This document shows positions 26,966-35,796 of a stretch of 64,000 nt of DNA, piece after piece. The DNA lies in assembly GCF_025971955.1 (NCBI RefSeq), contig NZ_JAPDMX010000028.1, forward strand, positions 124,001-188,000. Direction: 5' to 3'. Made by a program: the position numbers and the translations under genes. The stretch comes from Shewanella subflava. GTDB lineage: Bacteria; Pseudomonadota; Gammaproteobacteria; Enterobacterales; Shewanellaceae. The notes beneath the pieces were generated by a model. The model did not search any database, was not told where the DNA came from, and saw only the letters and a program-made list of their open reading frames with translations. How positions within the stretch are numbered: position 1 is the stretch's first letter; every line of letters starts with the position of its first letter.

Positions 26966-27402
26966 TTATTCTATCTAAGTCATCTCGCTCGGGAAAATAA
27001 ATGCAACCAGCCAGGCCTTTGTATCGCTAACAGCGTTGAATTGACAGGCGATAAGACCCCAAGGATGGGATAGAGTTTTGGTTGCAACTGAAGCTGACAC
27101 CCGCTATTAAAGGCTAATTTTGACTGTTAGCTGCACAAAGTTAAAATCTTTTAGTAAACAATTGAATATAAAGATTTAACTCTGGTTTGTTCATGTCTTA
27201 ACACTCGTTCTGGTTGCGATAGACAGTACTAACCTTTTTTACCGGCTATTTTCTAGCAACATTCTTCAAGTACAAGATAACGTGTAGATCACAGTTTTAT
27301 CTAATGGCTTATCACGCAGCCCTATTACTATTGAACAAAAGTCTAGATGGGCTTAAACTGCATTAAAGATTTATTTTTTATGCATGTTTAAGGCTGTGTT
27401 AA
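26966..27402. other. 437-bp gene-free region before nnrS
   Basis: No supported gene. It contains short inverted repeats (TGCAACCA near 27002 with TGGTTGCA near 27079; GCTAA-N9-TTAGC near 27112) and, just before nnrS, an NsrR-type site. The region probably marks one edge of the nnrS-nrfA insertion. Confidence 0.6.
27366..27388 (+). promoter_or_regulatory. Putative NsrR (nitric-oxide-responsive repressor) site
   Basis: Begins AAGAT and ends ATGCATGTT. By eye it matches 17 of 23 positions of the enterobacterial/gammaproteobacterial NsrR consensus (AAGATGCATTT followed by its inverted half). It lies 14 bases before the nnrS start. nnrS is a known member of predicted NsrR regulons. Confidence 0.5.
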
Positions 27403-28614
27403 ATGTTAAACATTGATGACCCCCGAGAAATTGAGCAAACACCCGCTATATGGCGATTAGGCTTTAGACCTTTTTTCCTTGGAGGTGCGGTGGTTGCAGC
27501 TTTGTATATTCCGCTTTGGTTAATGGGCTGGTTTACGCCGCAATACAGTTTATTTAATGGCCAGTTTTGGGCTAATGTGTTGCCATTATGGTGGCATCCC
27601 CATGAGATGTTGTTTGGTTTTGCACTGGCTATCGTAAGCGGTTTTTTGCTTACCGCGGCACAAACTTGGACCAACCAACCCACCATGAAAGGGCCTTTGT
27701 TAGCTGTAACGTTTAGCTGCTGGTTAGCCGCTCGTTTACTGTTATTAATGCCTTTTAATATTCCTATTTGGCTACCAGCATTGTTTGACACCTTATTTTT
27801 AGGTATCACAGCTGCAACATTATGGCGTTGTATTTATAAAGTAAAACAGTGGCGAAACATTGGTTTTCCCATAATGATTATGCTTGCTCTGGTTGTTAAC
27901 TTAGTCAGTTATTACGCCTTGTATGAACGAAATTTTTCGTTATCAACTCAGTTATGGCAAGCTATGATTTGGTGGTTGGCCATGGTGATTACCATCGTTG
28001 GTGGACGAGTTATTCCTTTCTTTACTGCGATGAAGTTACAGCATTCAAAGCCAGATCCCATACATGCACTTGAATTAACGTTATTATTCGTAATGGGTGT
28101 TTTGTTTGTCCAGTCAGTATTTCATGTCTTTTCGCGTGAAATTGAACAAGGTATTTTATTGAGTGCCGGACTGTTGCAACTGATCAGAGTATTACGTTGG
28201 AAAGGCCATAAAACCTTTAAAGAACCTATGTTGTGGTCTTTACATGTTTCATATTGGGCATTACCTGTGACCTTGCTTGCGATGGCGTGGAATATTAACA
28301 ATGAGTTTGCATACCGCACGTTACTGCATTTATTTGCCGTTGGTGGCATCGCATCCTTGTGTTTGTCGATGATATCGCGCGTCTCTTTAGGTCATACAAG
28401 TCGTAATATCTACCAAGGCCCTAACATGGTATTAGCCTTTGCTTGCTTGCCCTTAGCGGCAATATTACGCGCGATTATGCCTTTAGTCGTGCCTCAATAT
28501 TCCTCTACTTGGCTATGGTTAGCGGGGGCATGTTGGTTTATTAGTTTTGGAATGTTCGTGTGGTATTACGCCCCTATTTTAACCCGTCCCAGATTAGATG
28601 GTCGCCCTGGATAA
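27403..28614 (+). CDS. nnrS: NnrS family heme-copper membrane protein
   Basis: 403 aa with about twelve membrane segments. Signature stretches: AIWRLGFRPFFLGGAVVAALYI near the N-terminus, WWHPHEMLFGFALAIVSGFLLTAAQTW, GGRVIPFFTAMKLQ and LLHLFAVGGIASLCLSMISRVSLGHTSR. Several conserved His in these segments are candidate heme/copper ligands. NnrS protects cells from nitric oxide, apparently by limiting formation of metabolic iron-nitrosyl complexes. It is followed after 19 bases by nrfA, which fits a shared role in handling nitrite-derived stress. Confidence 0.92.
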   Translation: MLNIDDPREIEQTPAIWRLGFRPFFLGGAVVAALYIPLWLMGWFTPQYSLFNGQFWANVLPLWWHPHEMLFGFALAIVSGFLLTAAQTWTNQPTMKGPLLAVTFSCWLAARLLLLMPFNIPIWLPALFDTLFLGITAATLWRCIYKVKQWRNIGFPIMIMLALVVNLVSYYALYERNFSLSTQLWQAMIWWLAMVITIVGGRVIPFFTAMKLQHSKPDPIHALELTLLFVMGVLFVQSVFHVFSREIEQGILLSAGLLQLIRVLRWKGHKTFKEPMLWSLHVSYWALPVTLLAMAWNINNEFAYRTLLHLFAVGGIASLCLSMISRVSLGHTSRNIYQGPNMVLAFACLPLAAILRAIMPLVVPQYSSTWLWLAGACWFISFGMFVWYYAPILTRPRLDGRPG

Positions 28615-28633
28615 ATTTTAAGAAGAGTAAGCT

Positions 28634-30004
28634 ATGTTTTTAAATCAATACCCTCTATTCGTGTCAATACTTGCAGGCGTAGGGATGATAGCCACTTTGC
28701 CTGCGATGGCCAATGTAGAAGACATCAATCAGGGTAAATTCCCTAACCAATATCAAACTTGGTTAGCGACATCAGAGCAAGCAGATAAAGAAGACATGTT
28801 AGCCTCATACCCAGCAAACATCATTTTATGGGCGGGTTCGTCTTTTGCGAAAGAGTATAATAGTCCTCGCGGACATCAGTTTGCCGTCGCTGATGTGACT
28901 CATATCTTACGAACTGGAGTCTCAGTCGAAGAAGGAAAAAAAGGGCTGTCAGCCAGTTGCTGGACCTGTAAAACACCTGATGCGCCAAGATTGATGAGTG
29001 AAATGGGCATTGAGGGGTTTTCTGGCGCCAATTTTACCGATTTAGGTACTGAAATTAAATCTGTGGTGTATTGCAGCGATTGTCACGAAGACGGCAGTGC
29101 TAAATTGGCGCTACCTCGTCCACATGCACAGGATGCTATGGCCAAAATAAAATTGCCTTTTGATAAACAAAATAACAGTATGAAAGGGGCTCAAGTATGC
29201 GGTCAGTGCCATGTGACGTATTATTTTCAGCCTGAGCGGAGCGATAAAGTCAATATTCCATGGATTTTTGGCAGCACCGCCGATGATATTGAAAAGTATT
29301 ATGATACCCGTCGTTTTTATGAATGGATTCATCCTATTTCAAAAACACCCATCTTAAAGGCGCGCCACCCAGAGTTTGAGCATTGGAGTCGCAGCAAACA
29401 TGCCAAAGCTGGCGTTACCTGTATAACCTGTCATATGCCGCCAGCAACAGATGATAAAGGCCATCAGTTTACCGATCATAAAGTGGGTAATGCGCTAGAA
29501 CATTTCGATAGTACATGTAAGGCTTGTCACTCTAGTCAGCAGGCGATTACCAAAACATTAAACAAAAACAAGCAGCAAATTAATATTAAGGCACGTAAGG
29601 TTGAGGACTTGTTGGTTAAAGCACACTTTGAGGCCAAAGCTGCGTGGGATGCAGGCGCAACATGGCCACTTATGAATGATGCCATCATGGGCATTCGTCA
29701 TGGGCAATGGCGTTGGGATTTTGCCATGGCTTCCCATGGTTTGTATGCTCATAATCCAGAAGAAGGTAATGCATTGTTGGATAAAGCGATTGAGCAAGTG
29801 ACCTTATCACGTACTTTATTGGCCATGGTTTTGAAACAGCTTGATGTCGAAAAAGTGGATTACCCCGATATCAGTACCAAAGAGAAGGCCCATGCGGTTA
29901 TTGGCTTTGATAAAGATGCCGCAGAAGCCGCAAAAGCGATGTTTATTAAAGATGAAGTGGATAAACACTGGAACCCAGTTGCTCGCCATGGTTATGAAAA
30001 TTAA
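28634..30004 (+). CDS. nrfA: Pentaheme cytochrome c nitrite reductase (ammonia-forming)
   Basis: 456 aa. Signal peptide about residues 1-26 (PAMA-N). Five heme motifs in order: CWTCK (active-site heme with Lys ligand), CSDCH, CGQCH, CITCH and CKACH, the NrfA pattern. The GYEN-type C-terminus and ~450-aa length also fit. It reduces nitrite to ammonium with six electrons in the periplasm, and also reduces NO. No nrfBCD or nrfH is adjacent; in Shewanella electrons usually come from CymA. Probably an operon with nnrS; a strong terminator follows. Confidence 0.96.
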   Translation: MFLNQYPLFVSILAGVGMIATLPAMANVEDINQGKFPNQYQTWLATSEQADKEDMLASYPANIILWAGSSFAKEYNSPRGHQFAVADVTHILRTGVSVEEGKKGLSASCWTCKTPDAPRLMSEMGIEGFSGANFTDLGTEIKSVVYCSDCHEDGSAKLALPRPHAQDAMAKIKLPFDKQNNSMKGAQVCGQCHVTYYFQPERSDKVNIPWIFGSTADDIEKYYDTRRFYEWIHPISKTPILKARHPEFEHWSRSKHAKAGVTCITCHMPPATDDKGHQFTDHKVGNALEHFDSTCKACHSSQQAITKTLNKNKQQINIKARKVEDLLVKAHFEAKAAWDAGATWPLMNDAIMGIRHGQWRWDFAMASHGLYAHNPEEGNALLDKAIEQVTLSRTLLAMVLKQLDVEKVDYPDISTKEKAHAVIGFDKDAAEAAKAMFIKDEVDKHWNPVARHGYEN

Positions 30005-30037
30005 CAAATATCAAAGTTAACCTTCGATTTGTCTGCC

Positions 30038-30069
30038 AAAAAAGCACTTAAAATATTAAGTGCTTTTTT
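30038..30069 (+). terminator. Intrinsic terminator after nrfA
   Basis: Stem AAAAAAGCACTTA / TAAGTGCTTTTTT with a six-base loop and extra T, 33 bases after the nrfA stop. Confidence 0.93.
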
Positions 30070-30166
30070 TTGATCTTTTTCTCTCTTATTACCGTATTTT
30101 TTGTAAGTGATATAACGCATATTTTATCCCCTAAAAAGTAATATATGTTGTTGTGATATAAGACAT

Positions 30167-30180
30167 TGTAATTTATTACA
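30167..30180. promoter_or_regulatory. Palindrome TGTAAT-TT-ATTACA before the lipid/stress cluster
   Basis: Perfect 6-bp arms with a two-base spacer, 45 bases before the first gene of the NTF2-to-cfa cluster. Looks like an operator; regulator unknown. GTGATATAA also occurs twice just upstream (about 30107 and 30153). Confidence 0.4.
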
Positions 30181-30224
30181 TTGCGTTTTATGGTTAACGT
30201 GCGAACGAGATAAGAGAGCAAAAT

Positions 30225-30698
30225 ATGCAAAATAGGTCAAATGTAACCGAACTTACGTTACCTGATGACAAGGTGCCTGAAATTGTTGGCCAATTTATTC
30301 GGCTTTACCAACAGTTGAATAAAGATAATTTGCAACGATTAACGGAAATCTACAGTTCAGATGTGCATTTTCAAGATCCGTTGCATCAGGTTTATGGAAT
30401 GACAGCACTAACGGATTACTTTACTAATTTGTACCAAAACATTACTCACATTGAGTTTGATATTCATCAAATACTCTTGAGTGAATGCCAGCATCAGGCA
30501 TCACTTTATTGGGTGATGAGCTATTCGCATCCTAAATTAAATAAGGGGCAAACGATTCATGTTGATGGTTCAAGTTTGCTTAAATTTAATGACAAAATAT
30601 ATTTTCATCGGGATTATTTCGATGCAGGTCAGATGCTTTATCAACACGTACCGCTGTTAGGTGGGTTAATCAATATGCTAAATAAACGCATAGGTTGA
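30225..30698 (+). CDS. NTF2-like / SnoaL-like protein of the photo-oxidative stress cluster
   Basis: 157 aa. SnoaL-like fold pattern: VGQFIRLYQQLNKDNLQRLTEIYSSDVHFQDPLHQVYG, then DYFTNLYQNITHIEFDIHQIL and a final paired strand LLKFNDKIYFHRDYFDAG. In Vibrio and Shewanella such a protein opens the gene set SDR, FAD oxidoreductase, DUF1365, cfa-type methyltransferase, DUF2878, chalcone-isomerase-like, DUF3833, which is linked to light and singlet-oxygen stress. Exact function unknown. The SDR gene starts four bases after its stop. Confidence 0.82.
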   Translation: MQNRSNVTELTLPDDKVPEIVGQFIRLYQQLNKDNLQRLTEIYSSDVHFQDPLHQVYGMTALTDYFTNLYQNITHIEFDIHQILLSECQHQASLYWVMSYSHPKLNKGQTIHVDGSSLLKFNDKIYFHRDYFDAGQMLYQHVPLLGGLINMLNKRIG

Positions 30699-30702
30699 AT
30701 TT

Positions 30703-31473
30703 ATGAATACGCAGCGCGCAGCATCTTCTCAGGCGGTACTGATTACCGGTGCAACATCGGGTATTGGCCTAGCCTGTGTCAATTACTATACATCCCAAGG
30801 TTTTCATGTCATTGCATGCGGCAGAAATGAGTCGATACTTAATCAATTAAATACTCATCATTTTTTGACATTTGATATTACTGAACCACAACAAGTCACC
30901 GCTGCAAGTGCGGCCTTAAAGCAACACCTTGTACAACATGATTTATCACTTGTTCAAGTGATACTCAATGCCGGCACGTGTGAGTACATTGAGAATGTCT
31001 TTGAATTTGATTCATCGCTATTTAGCCGAGTCATTACCACCAATTTAATTGCAATTGGTTATTGTATTGAAGCTTTTTTGCCATTAATGGCAACAGGGGG
31101 ACAGCTGGGGCTAATGAGTTCCAGTGCAACTTATTTACCCTTTCCACGAGCGGAAGCTTATGGCGCATCTAAAGCGGCGATAAGTTATTTAGGACGAAGC
31201 TTGCGATTGGATTTGGCAGCAAAACCCAAAAAGCAGATCGGTGTGAGCGTGATTTGTCCTGGTTTTGTGAAGACCCCACTAACAGACAAAAATGATTTTG
31301 CTATGCCAATGCGGGTGAGCAGCGAGCAAGCCGCACAGCGGATTTTTGAAGGTATGGTCAAACGTCAGTTTGAGATCCACTTCCCTAGAAGGTTTACCTT
31401 TATATTGAAGTGTTTATCTTGGTTGCCTGAAAAATTATTAATTAAAATACTCGCAGAGAAATCGACAAAATAA
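30703..31473 (+). CDS. Short-chain dehydrogenase/reductase
   Basis: 256 aa. Rossmann cofactor motif TGATSGIG near the N-terminus, LNAG in the middle, and the catalytic Ser plus YxxxK seen as SSSATYL and AYGASKAA, followed by VICPGFVKTPLT. The length is usual for classical SDRs. Substrate unknown; the neighbours (FAD oxidoreductase, DUF1365, cfa-type methyltransferase) point to modification of membrane fatty acids or another lipid. Tightly spaced after the NTF2-like gene. Confidence 0.9.
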   Translation: MNTQRAASSQAVLITGATSGIGLACVNYYTSQGFHVIACGRNESILNQLNTHHFLTFDITEPQQVTAASAALKQHLVQHDLSLVQVILNAGTCEYIENVFEFDSSLFSRVITTNLIAIGYCIEAFLPLMATGGQLGLMSSSATYLPFPRAEAYGASKAAISYLGRSLRLDLAAKPKKQIGVSVICPGFVKTPLTDKNDFAMPMRVSSEQAAQRIFEGMVKRQFEIHFPRRFTFILKCLSWLPEKLLIKILAEKSTK

Positions 31474-31543
31474 CAACGATCTCATTTGCAATAAATACGT
31501 ATACCCCTTATTAGCGTGAATGGGATAGTGGAGAAAAACAACA

Positions 31544-32812
31544 ATGAAAAAAATTGCCGTAATTGGAACGGGTGTCTCTGGGTTAACCTGCGCGCATTTA
31601 CTGAGCAGTAAGCATCATGTCACTGTATTTGAAGCAAATGATTATATTGGCGGTCACACCGCTACAGTGGACGTTGAAGTCGATGGCGAAAACTATGCTA
31701 TCGACACAGGCTTTATCGTATTCAATGACAGAACTTATCCTCGTTTTGAAAAGTTAATGGCTAAATTAGGCGTAGAGTCGTTGCCAACACAAATGAGCTT
31801 TAGTGTTCACAATGCCCTTACTGGTCTTGAATATAACGGCCATACCCTTTGGAGCTTATTTGCCCAGAAACGCAATATACTGCGTCCTAGTTTTTATCGT
31901 TTTCTGGCAGAGATAGTGCGGTTCAATAATAGCTGCAAAGCGATTTATGAATCTGATAATTACCCCGAGATCAGCTTGGGCGAATACCTTGACCAGCATC
32001 AATTTAGCGATTTTTTCTGCGAGCATTACATTTTGCCTATGGGGGCGGCAATTTGGTCCTCAAGTATTAACGATATGCGCGCTTTTGCATTACGCTTTTT
32101 TATCCGTTTCTTTCAACACCATGGTTTGCTCAATATCAGCGACCGTCCTCAGTGGTCGGTATTAAAAGGTGGTTCGAGAAGCTACATCCCCGCACTGATT
32201 GAACCTTTCAAAGATAATATTCTTTTAAATAGCCCAGTTAGCAGCATTGTGCGTGATGATGAAGGGGTAAAGGTAAAAATTGCTAATGGCGACTGGCAGC
32301 ATTTTGATGATGTTATTTTAGCCTGCCATAGCGATCAAGCATTGGCAATGTTGAGCGATCCGAGTATTGATGAACAACACATTTTATCGGCTATGGAATA
32401 TCAGAATAATGAAGTGGTATTACACACCGATATTAACTTATTGCCTAAACGACGAGCGGCTTGGGCAAGTTGGAATTACCGTTTAGACGGTGATGACGAT
32501 GTTGCCATGGCAGATAGACCTGCTAGCGTGACCTATAATATGAATATTTTGCAGCGATTACCAAAAACTGCCCCGACATTTTGTGTTACCTTGAATCAAA
32601 CCGAATTAATCGATGAAAGCAAAATATTACGTAAATTTAATTATGCCCATCCTGTTTTTAATGAGGCGAGCATGCGGGCACAATTAAAACGTACCTTAAT
32701 ATCTGGAAAGCGTCATACCTACTTCGCGGGTGCCTATTGGTATAACGGCTTCCATGAAGATGGCGTCAGAAGCGCTGTAGATGTGTGTAATCAATTTGGG
32801 ATCAGTTTATGA
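31544..32812 (+). CDS. FAD-dependent amine oxidase-like oxidoreductase
   Basis: 422 aa. N-terminal dinucleotide-binding motif VIGTGVSGLTCAHLL, then HHVTVFEANDYIGGHTATVDV and DTGFIVFND; the C-terminal AGAYWYNGFHEDGVRSAVDV FAD contact. This is the flavin oxidoreductase (NAD(P)-binding Rossmann-like, COG2907) found with DUF1365 and cyclopropane-type methyltransferases, presumably acting on fatty-acyl chains. GGAG lies ahead of the ATG. Its stop overlaps the DUF1365 start by four bases. Confidence 0.9.
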   Translation: MKKIAVIGTGVSGLTCAHLLSSKHHVTVFEANDYIGGHTATVDVEVDGENYAIDTGFIVFNDRTYPRFEKLMAKLGVESLPTQMSFSVHNALTGLEYNGHTLWSLFAQKRNILRPSFYRFLAEIVRFNNSCKAIYESDNYPEISLGEYLDQHQFSDFFCEHYILPMGAAIWSSSINDMRAFALRFFIRFFQHHGLLNISDRPQWSVLKGGSRSYIPALIEPFKDNILLNSPVSSIVRDDEGVKVKIANGDWQHFDDVILACHSDQALAMLSDPSIDEQHILSAMEYQNNEVVLHTDINLLPKRRAAWASWNYRLDGDDDVAMADRPASVTYNMNILQRLPKTAPTFCVTLNQTELIDESKILRKFNYAHPVFNEASMRAQLKRTLISGKRHTYFAGAYWYNGFHEDGVRSAVDVCNQFGISL

Positions 32813-33627
32813 CCGATAGCTCGGTTGAAACCAGTGGCTTAAATAGTGGTATTTATTATGGCAAAGTCAGCCACAGAAGGCATGTGCCTAAACGCCACAG
32901 TTTTGGTTACGATATTGCCATGATGGCGCTTGATTTAGATGAATTGCCGCAGTTATACAGTTCGTCTAAATTATTTGACCACAACTGGGCATTATTAACC
33001 TTTAAAGCTGAAGATTATCTCAATAGTATTGATAAGCAGTTTGGTGAAGATTTTGCGTTGCAATTCAAATCAACACATTTGCCATCTGTAGACGCTTTAA
33101 AAATACGCGCCCTCACAACCATAAAGCATTTAGGGGCACAACACGCCTGTAATCGAGTGGTGTTTTGTGGTCAAGTCCGTCACTTTGGGTTTTATTTTAG
33201 TCCCGTTAACTTCTTTTTTTGTTATCAGGGTGATACTCCGTTATATATGCTAGCTGAGGTCAGCAACACTCCCTGGAACGAACGCCATTGTTATTTGGTT
33301 GATTTAGCCAATACCACACATACCGATAAAGTATTCCACGTGTCTCCGTTTATGACCTTAGATATGCACTATTTATGGCGCATAGTTCCGCCACAAAAGC
33401 ATTTTAAAGTGACTATTGAGAATCGTAATGACCAAAATGCTAAATTATTTGACGCCACTATCGCATTAACCCGCTTACCATTTACTCCTAAGAATATACA
33501 GCGCTTCGTATTGGGCTATCCTTTGATGACAGTAAAAATTGTCATGGGTATTTATTGGCAGGCTATGAAGCTATTTGTTAAGCGGATCCCTTTTGTCGGC
33601 AAACCCAAAGTGAAGCTGCCAACTTAA
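32809..33627 (+). CDS. DUF1365 family protein
   Basis: 272 aa. Family signatures HRRHVPKRHSFGYDIAMMALDLDELP, RHFGFYFSPVNFFFCY and HVSPFMTLDMHYLWRI are visible. DUF1365 proteins always travel with the FAD oxidoreductase and cfa-type methyltransferase and in some bacteria are needed for furan fatty-acid or related lipid formation; the reaction of this member is not known. Its start overlaps the upstream stop (ATGA), so translation is probably coupled. Confidence 0.9.
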   Translation: MTDSSVETSGLNSGIYYGKVSHRRHVPKRHSFGYDIAMMALDLDELPQLYSSSKLFDHNWALLTFKAEDYLNSIDKQFGEDFALQFKSTHLPSVDALKIRALTTIKHLGAQHACNRVVFCGQVRHFGFYFSPVNFFFCYQGDTPLYMLAEVSNTPWNERHCYLVDLANTTHTDKVFHVSPFMTLDMHYLWRIVPPQKHFKVTIENRNDQNAKLFDATIALTRLPFTPKNIQRFVLGYPLMTVKIVMGIYWQAMKLFVKRIPFVGKPKVKLPT

Positions 33628-33723
33628 ATGCTGATTTAACTTCAAAAATGAATCCAAAACACTTTCATGGACGTATTGATCGTTATTATTAAAAAACTAC
33701 CTTGTTTTTAAATGGAGCCAGAC

Positions 33724-34959
33724 ATGGACAACATCGCAACCCAAAGCAGTATTGCTCAGGCCTCGTTATCAGACAGCTTGGCAAAAAAGATTTTATTGCG
33801 CGCTTTAGCGCATCTCGCTCAGGGGCAATTAACCATAGTTGATGGCACTCAATCCCATGTATTTGGTGATCACAACAGCGCATTACATGCCACCATGCAA
33901 GTTCAGCATCCTAGCTTTTATCGTCAAGTCGTATTTGGCGGGTCCATTGGTGCTGGCGAAGCTTATATACAAGGACACTGGTGTAGTCCAGACCTAACTA
34001 AAGTTGTTCAAGTGTTTGCTAGAAACTTAGCGCTGCTAGATAACATTGAACGTTATTTCTCATGGTTGAGTAATGGAATTAATCGGATTAAACATGTGTT
34101 TAATCGAAACTCTCAATCTGGATCCAAAAGAAATATTCTTGCCCATTATGATTTGGGCAATGATATGTACCAAACATTTTTAGATCCTGAAATGATGTAT
34201 TCCAGTGCAATTTATCCCACAGATGATGCGTGTCTTGCACAAGCGCAGTTACACAAATTAGACACCATATGCCAGCGTTTAGAGTTACAACCGGGGCAGA
34301 CGCTTTTAGAAGTGGGCACGGGGTGGGGCGCGTTAGCCATTTATGCTGCTAAACATTATGGCGTTACTGTCACCACAACCACTATTTCGGATGCCCAGTA
34401 TGACTATGCCGTTGCACGAGTTAACAGCGAAGGTTTAGCCGACAAAGTCACCTTGTTAAAGCAAGATTACCGTGAGCTGACTGGTGAATATGATCGTGTG
34501 GTATCGATTGAAATGATCGAAGCCGTTGGCCATGAATATCTACCGGGATTTTTTGAAAAGCTTCAACATTTGTTAAAGCCAGAAGGAAAACTGCTTATTC
34601 AAGCGATCACCATTGCCGATCAACGTTATGATAGTTATCGCAAAAGTGTCGATTTTATTCAACGTTACATTTTTCCAGGTGGTTGCTTGCCATCAATTAG
34701 CGAGATGTCGCGTCATATCGCGAATAAAACCGATATGGTGATATGGTCTATTGATGACATTGGTCTGGATTACGCACGTACATTGAAGCACTGGCATGAT
34801 AATTTTGACCACGCCAAACAAACCATTACTGAATTAGGTTACGGTGATGACTTTATCAGGATGTGGAAGTTTTATTTAAGTTATTGTGAAGGTGGCTTCT
34901 TAGAGCGCACAACCAGTACAGTACATTTAACCGCAGTAAGACCAGGTTATCGATGCTAA
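33724..34959 (+). CDS. cfa: Cyclopropane-fatty-acyl-phospholipid synthase family methyltransferase
   Basis: About 411 aa. The SAM-binding motif is VGTGWGALAIYAAKHYG (GxGxG form), preceded by the lipid-contact region LAHYDLGNDMYQTFLDPEMMYSSAIY and followed by SIEMIEAVGHEYLPGFF, the Cfa active-site area; Cys/His/Tyr-containing segments near YLSYCEGGF close the domain. It methylates unsaturated acyl chains on phospholipids. I start at 33724 because GGAG lies 7 bases ahead; an in-frame ATG at 33712 lacks a ribosome site. Whether it makes cyclopropane or a furan precursor cannot be told from sequence alone. Confidence 0.9.
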   Translation: MDNIATQSSIAQASLSDSLAKKILLRALAHLAQGQLTIVDGTQSHVFGDHNSALHATMQVQHPSFYRQVVFGGSIGAGEAYIQGHWCSPDLTKVVQVFARNLALLDNIERYFSWLSNGINRIKHVFNRNSQSGSKRNILAHYDLGNDMYQTFLDPEMMYSSAIYPTDDACLAQAQLHKLDTICQRLELQPGQTLLEVGTGWGALAIYAAKHYGVTVTTTTISDAQYDYAVARVNSEGLADKVTLLKQDYRELTGEYDRVVSIEMIEAVGHEYLPGFFEKLQHLLKPEGKLLIQAITIADQRYDSYRKSVDFIQRYIFPGGCLPSISEMSRHIANKTDMVIWSIDDIGLDYARTLKHWHDNFDHAKQTITELGYGDDFIRMWKFYLSYCEGGFLERTTSTVHLTAVRPGYRC

Positions 34960-34964
34960 CAATC

Positions 34965-35227
34965 GGGCGTGTTTATCTTGGTTTATTTTTTATGTTGAGA
35001 GATAAAATGACTTTAGGCAAGGCGGATAACTGCGGGCATAGTCGCCCGACGTCAAGATTATCCAACGCAGTATAACGTCATTTTAGCCTCAACCCGAAGG
35101 GCAGAGGCTATTTCCCAGTCATTCTGCTCACATATTCACTCATTTAACGGGCTAAACAGCGTTCATTTGTGATTGCCTGACAGAAAATCGCCTACTGCAT
35201 AATTTATCAACAAAGATAAACACGCCC
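34965..35227. mobile_element. MITE-like 263-bp inverted-repeat element
   Basis: Terminal inverted repeats GGGCGTGTTTATCTTGGTT (34965-34983) and AACAAAGATAAACACGCCC (35209-35227) match at 18 of 19 positions. Inside are nested palindromes: AAAATGAC with GTCATTTT, GGATAA with TTATCC, and CGGGC-N5-GCCCG. There is no coding capacity. It separates cfa from the DUF2878 gene. A shrunken relative is at 38151-38199. Confidence 0.8.
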
Positions 35228-35251
35228 TAGGATACATGTGAAGGATTAAAG

Positions 35252-35752
35252 ATGCATTCTACCGTATCCCCATCGACGTTATCTGTAGTGTTTAACGCCC
35301 TCTGTTTTCAATGCATTTGGTGGCTTGGGGTGTTGTATCAAAACCAATTTATTATCATATCGATACTGATAGTATTACTTCATTTTGCTGTATCAAAGAA
35401 CAAAAAAAGTGATTTATTAGTGCTGTTAGCGGTAAGTTCATTAGGCATTGTTGTCGACATAAGTCTGGTTCATTTTGGTGTCTTTGAGTTTTCAACTCCC
35501 CCATTATGGCTGGCATTATTATGGTGTTTTTTTGCCCTTACTTTAAATTCTAGTTTGGCATTTGCACACAAATTACGCTTACCTTTGCAAGTGATACTGG
35601 GAGGCGTATCAGGGAGCTTAAGTTATCTTGCTGGTGCTAATTTGGGTGCTGTGACACTTCCGTTAGGTACAGTTTACTCTGTCGCTATTCTTATTGTGAT
35701 CTGGTGTGTGTTATTTCCCGTATCAATGACTATAGCAGCGCGATTGAAGTAA
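35252..35752 (+). CDS. DUF2878 family membrane protein
   Basis: 166 aa with about five membrane segments. The FNALCFQCIWWLGVLYQ start and the PLWLALLWCFFALTLNSSLAF segment fit DUF2878, a constant member of this stress/lipid gene set; function unknown. Separated from cfa by the inverted-repeat element, so it may need its own promoter or rely on read-through. Confidence 0.85.
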   Translation: MHSTVSPSTLSVVFNALCFQCIWWLGVLYQNQFIIISILIVLLHFAVSKNKKSDLLVLLAVSSLGIVVDISLVHFGVFEFSTPPLWLALLWCFFALTLNSSLAFAHKLRLPLQVILGGVSGSLSYLAGANLGAVTLPLGTVYSVAILIVIWCVLFPVSMTIAARLK

Positions 35753-35796
35753 TCATTAATGATACCCAATCATGTTTAGGTTAGCGGAGTAATGGC

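Noticed and set aside
27280-27310. Possible CRP site around GATCACA before nnrS
   Set aside because: Only the right half-site fits; the left half at the correct spacing does not match.
30070-30224. Search for a sigma-E/ChrR-type promoter (TGATCC with TAAGA) before the stress cluster
   Set aside because: TAAGAG and TAAGAC occur but no matching -35 lies at the right distance.
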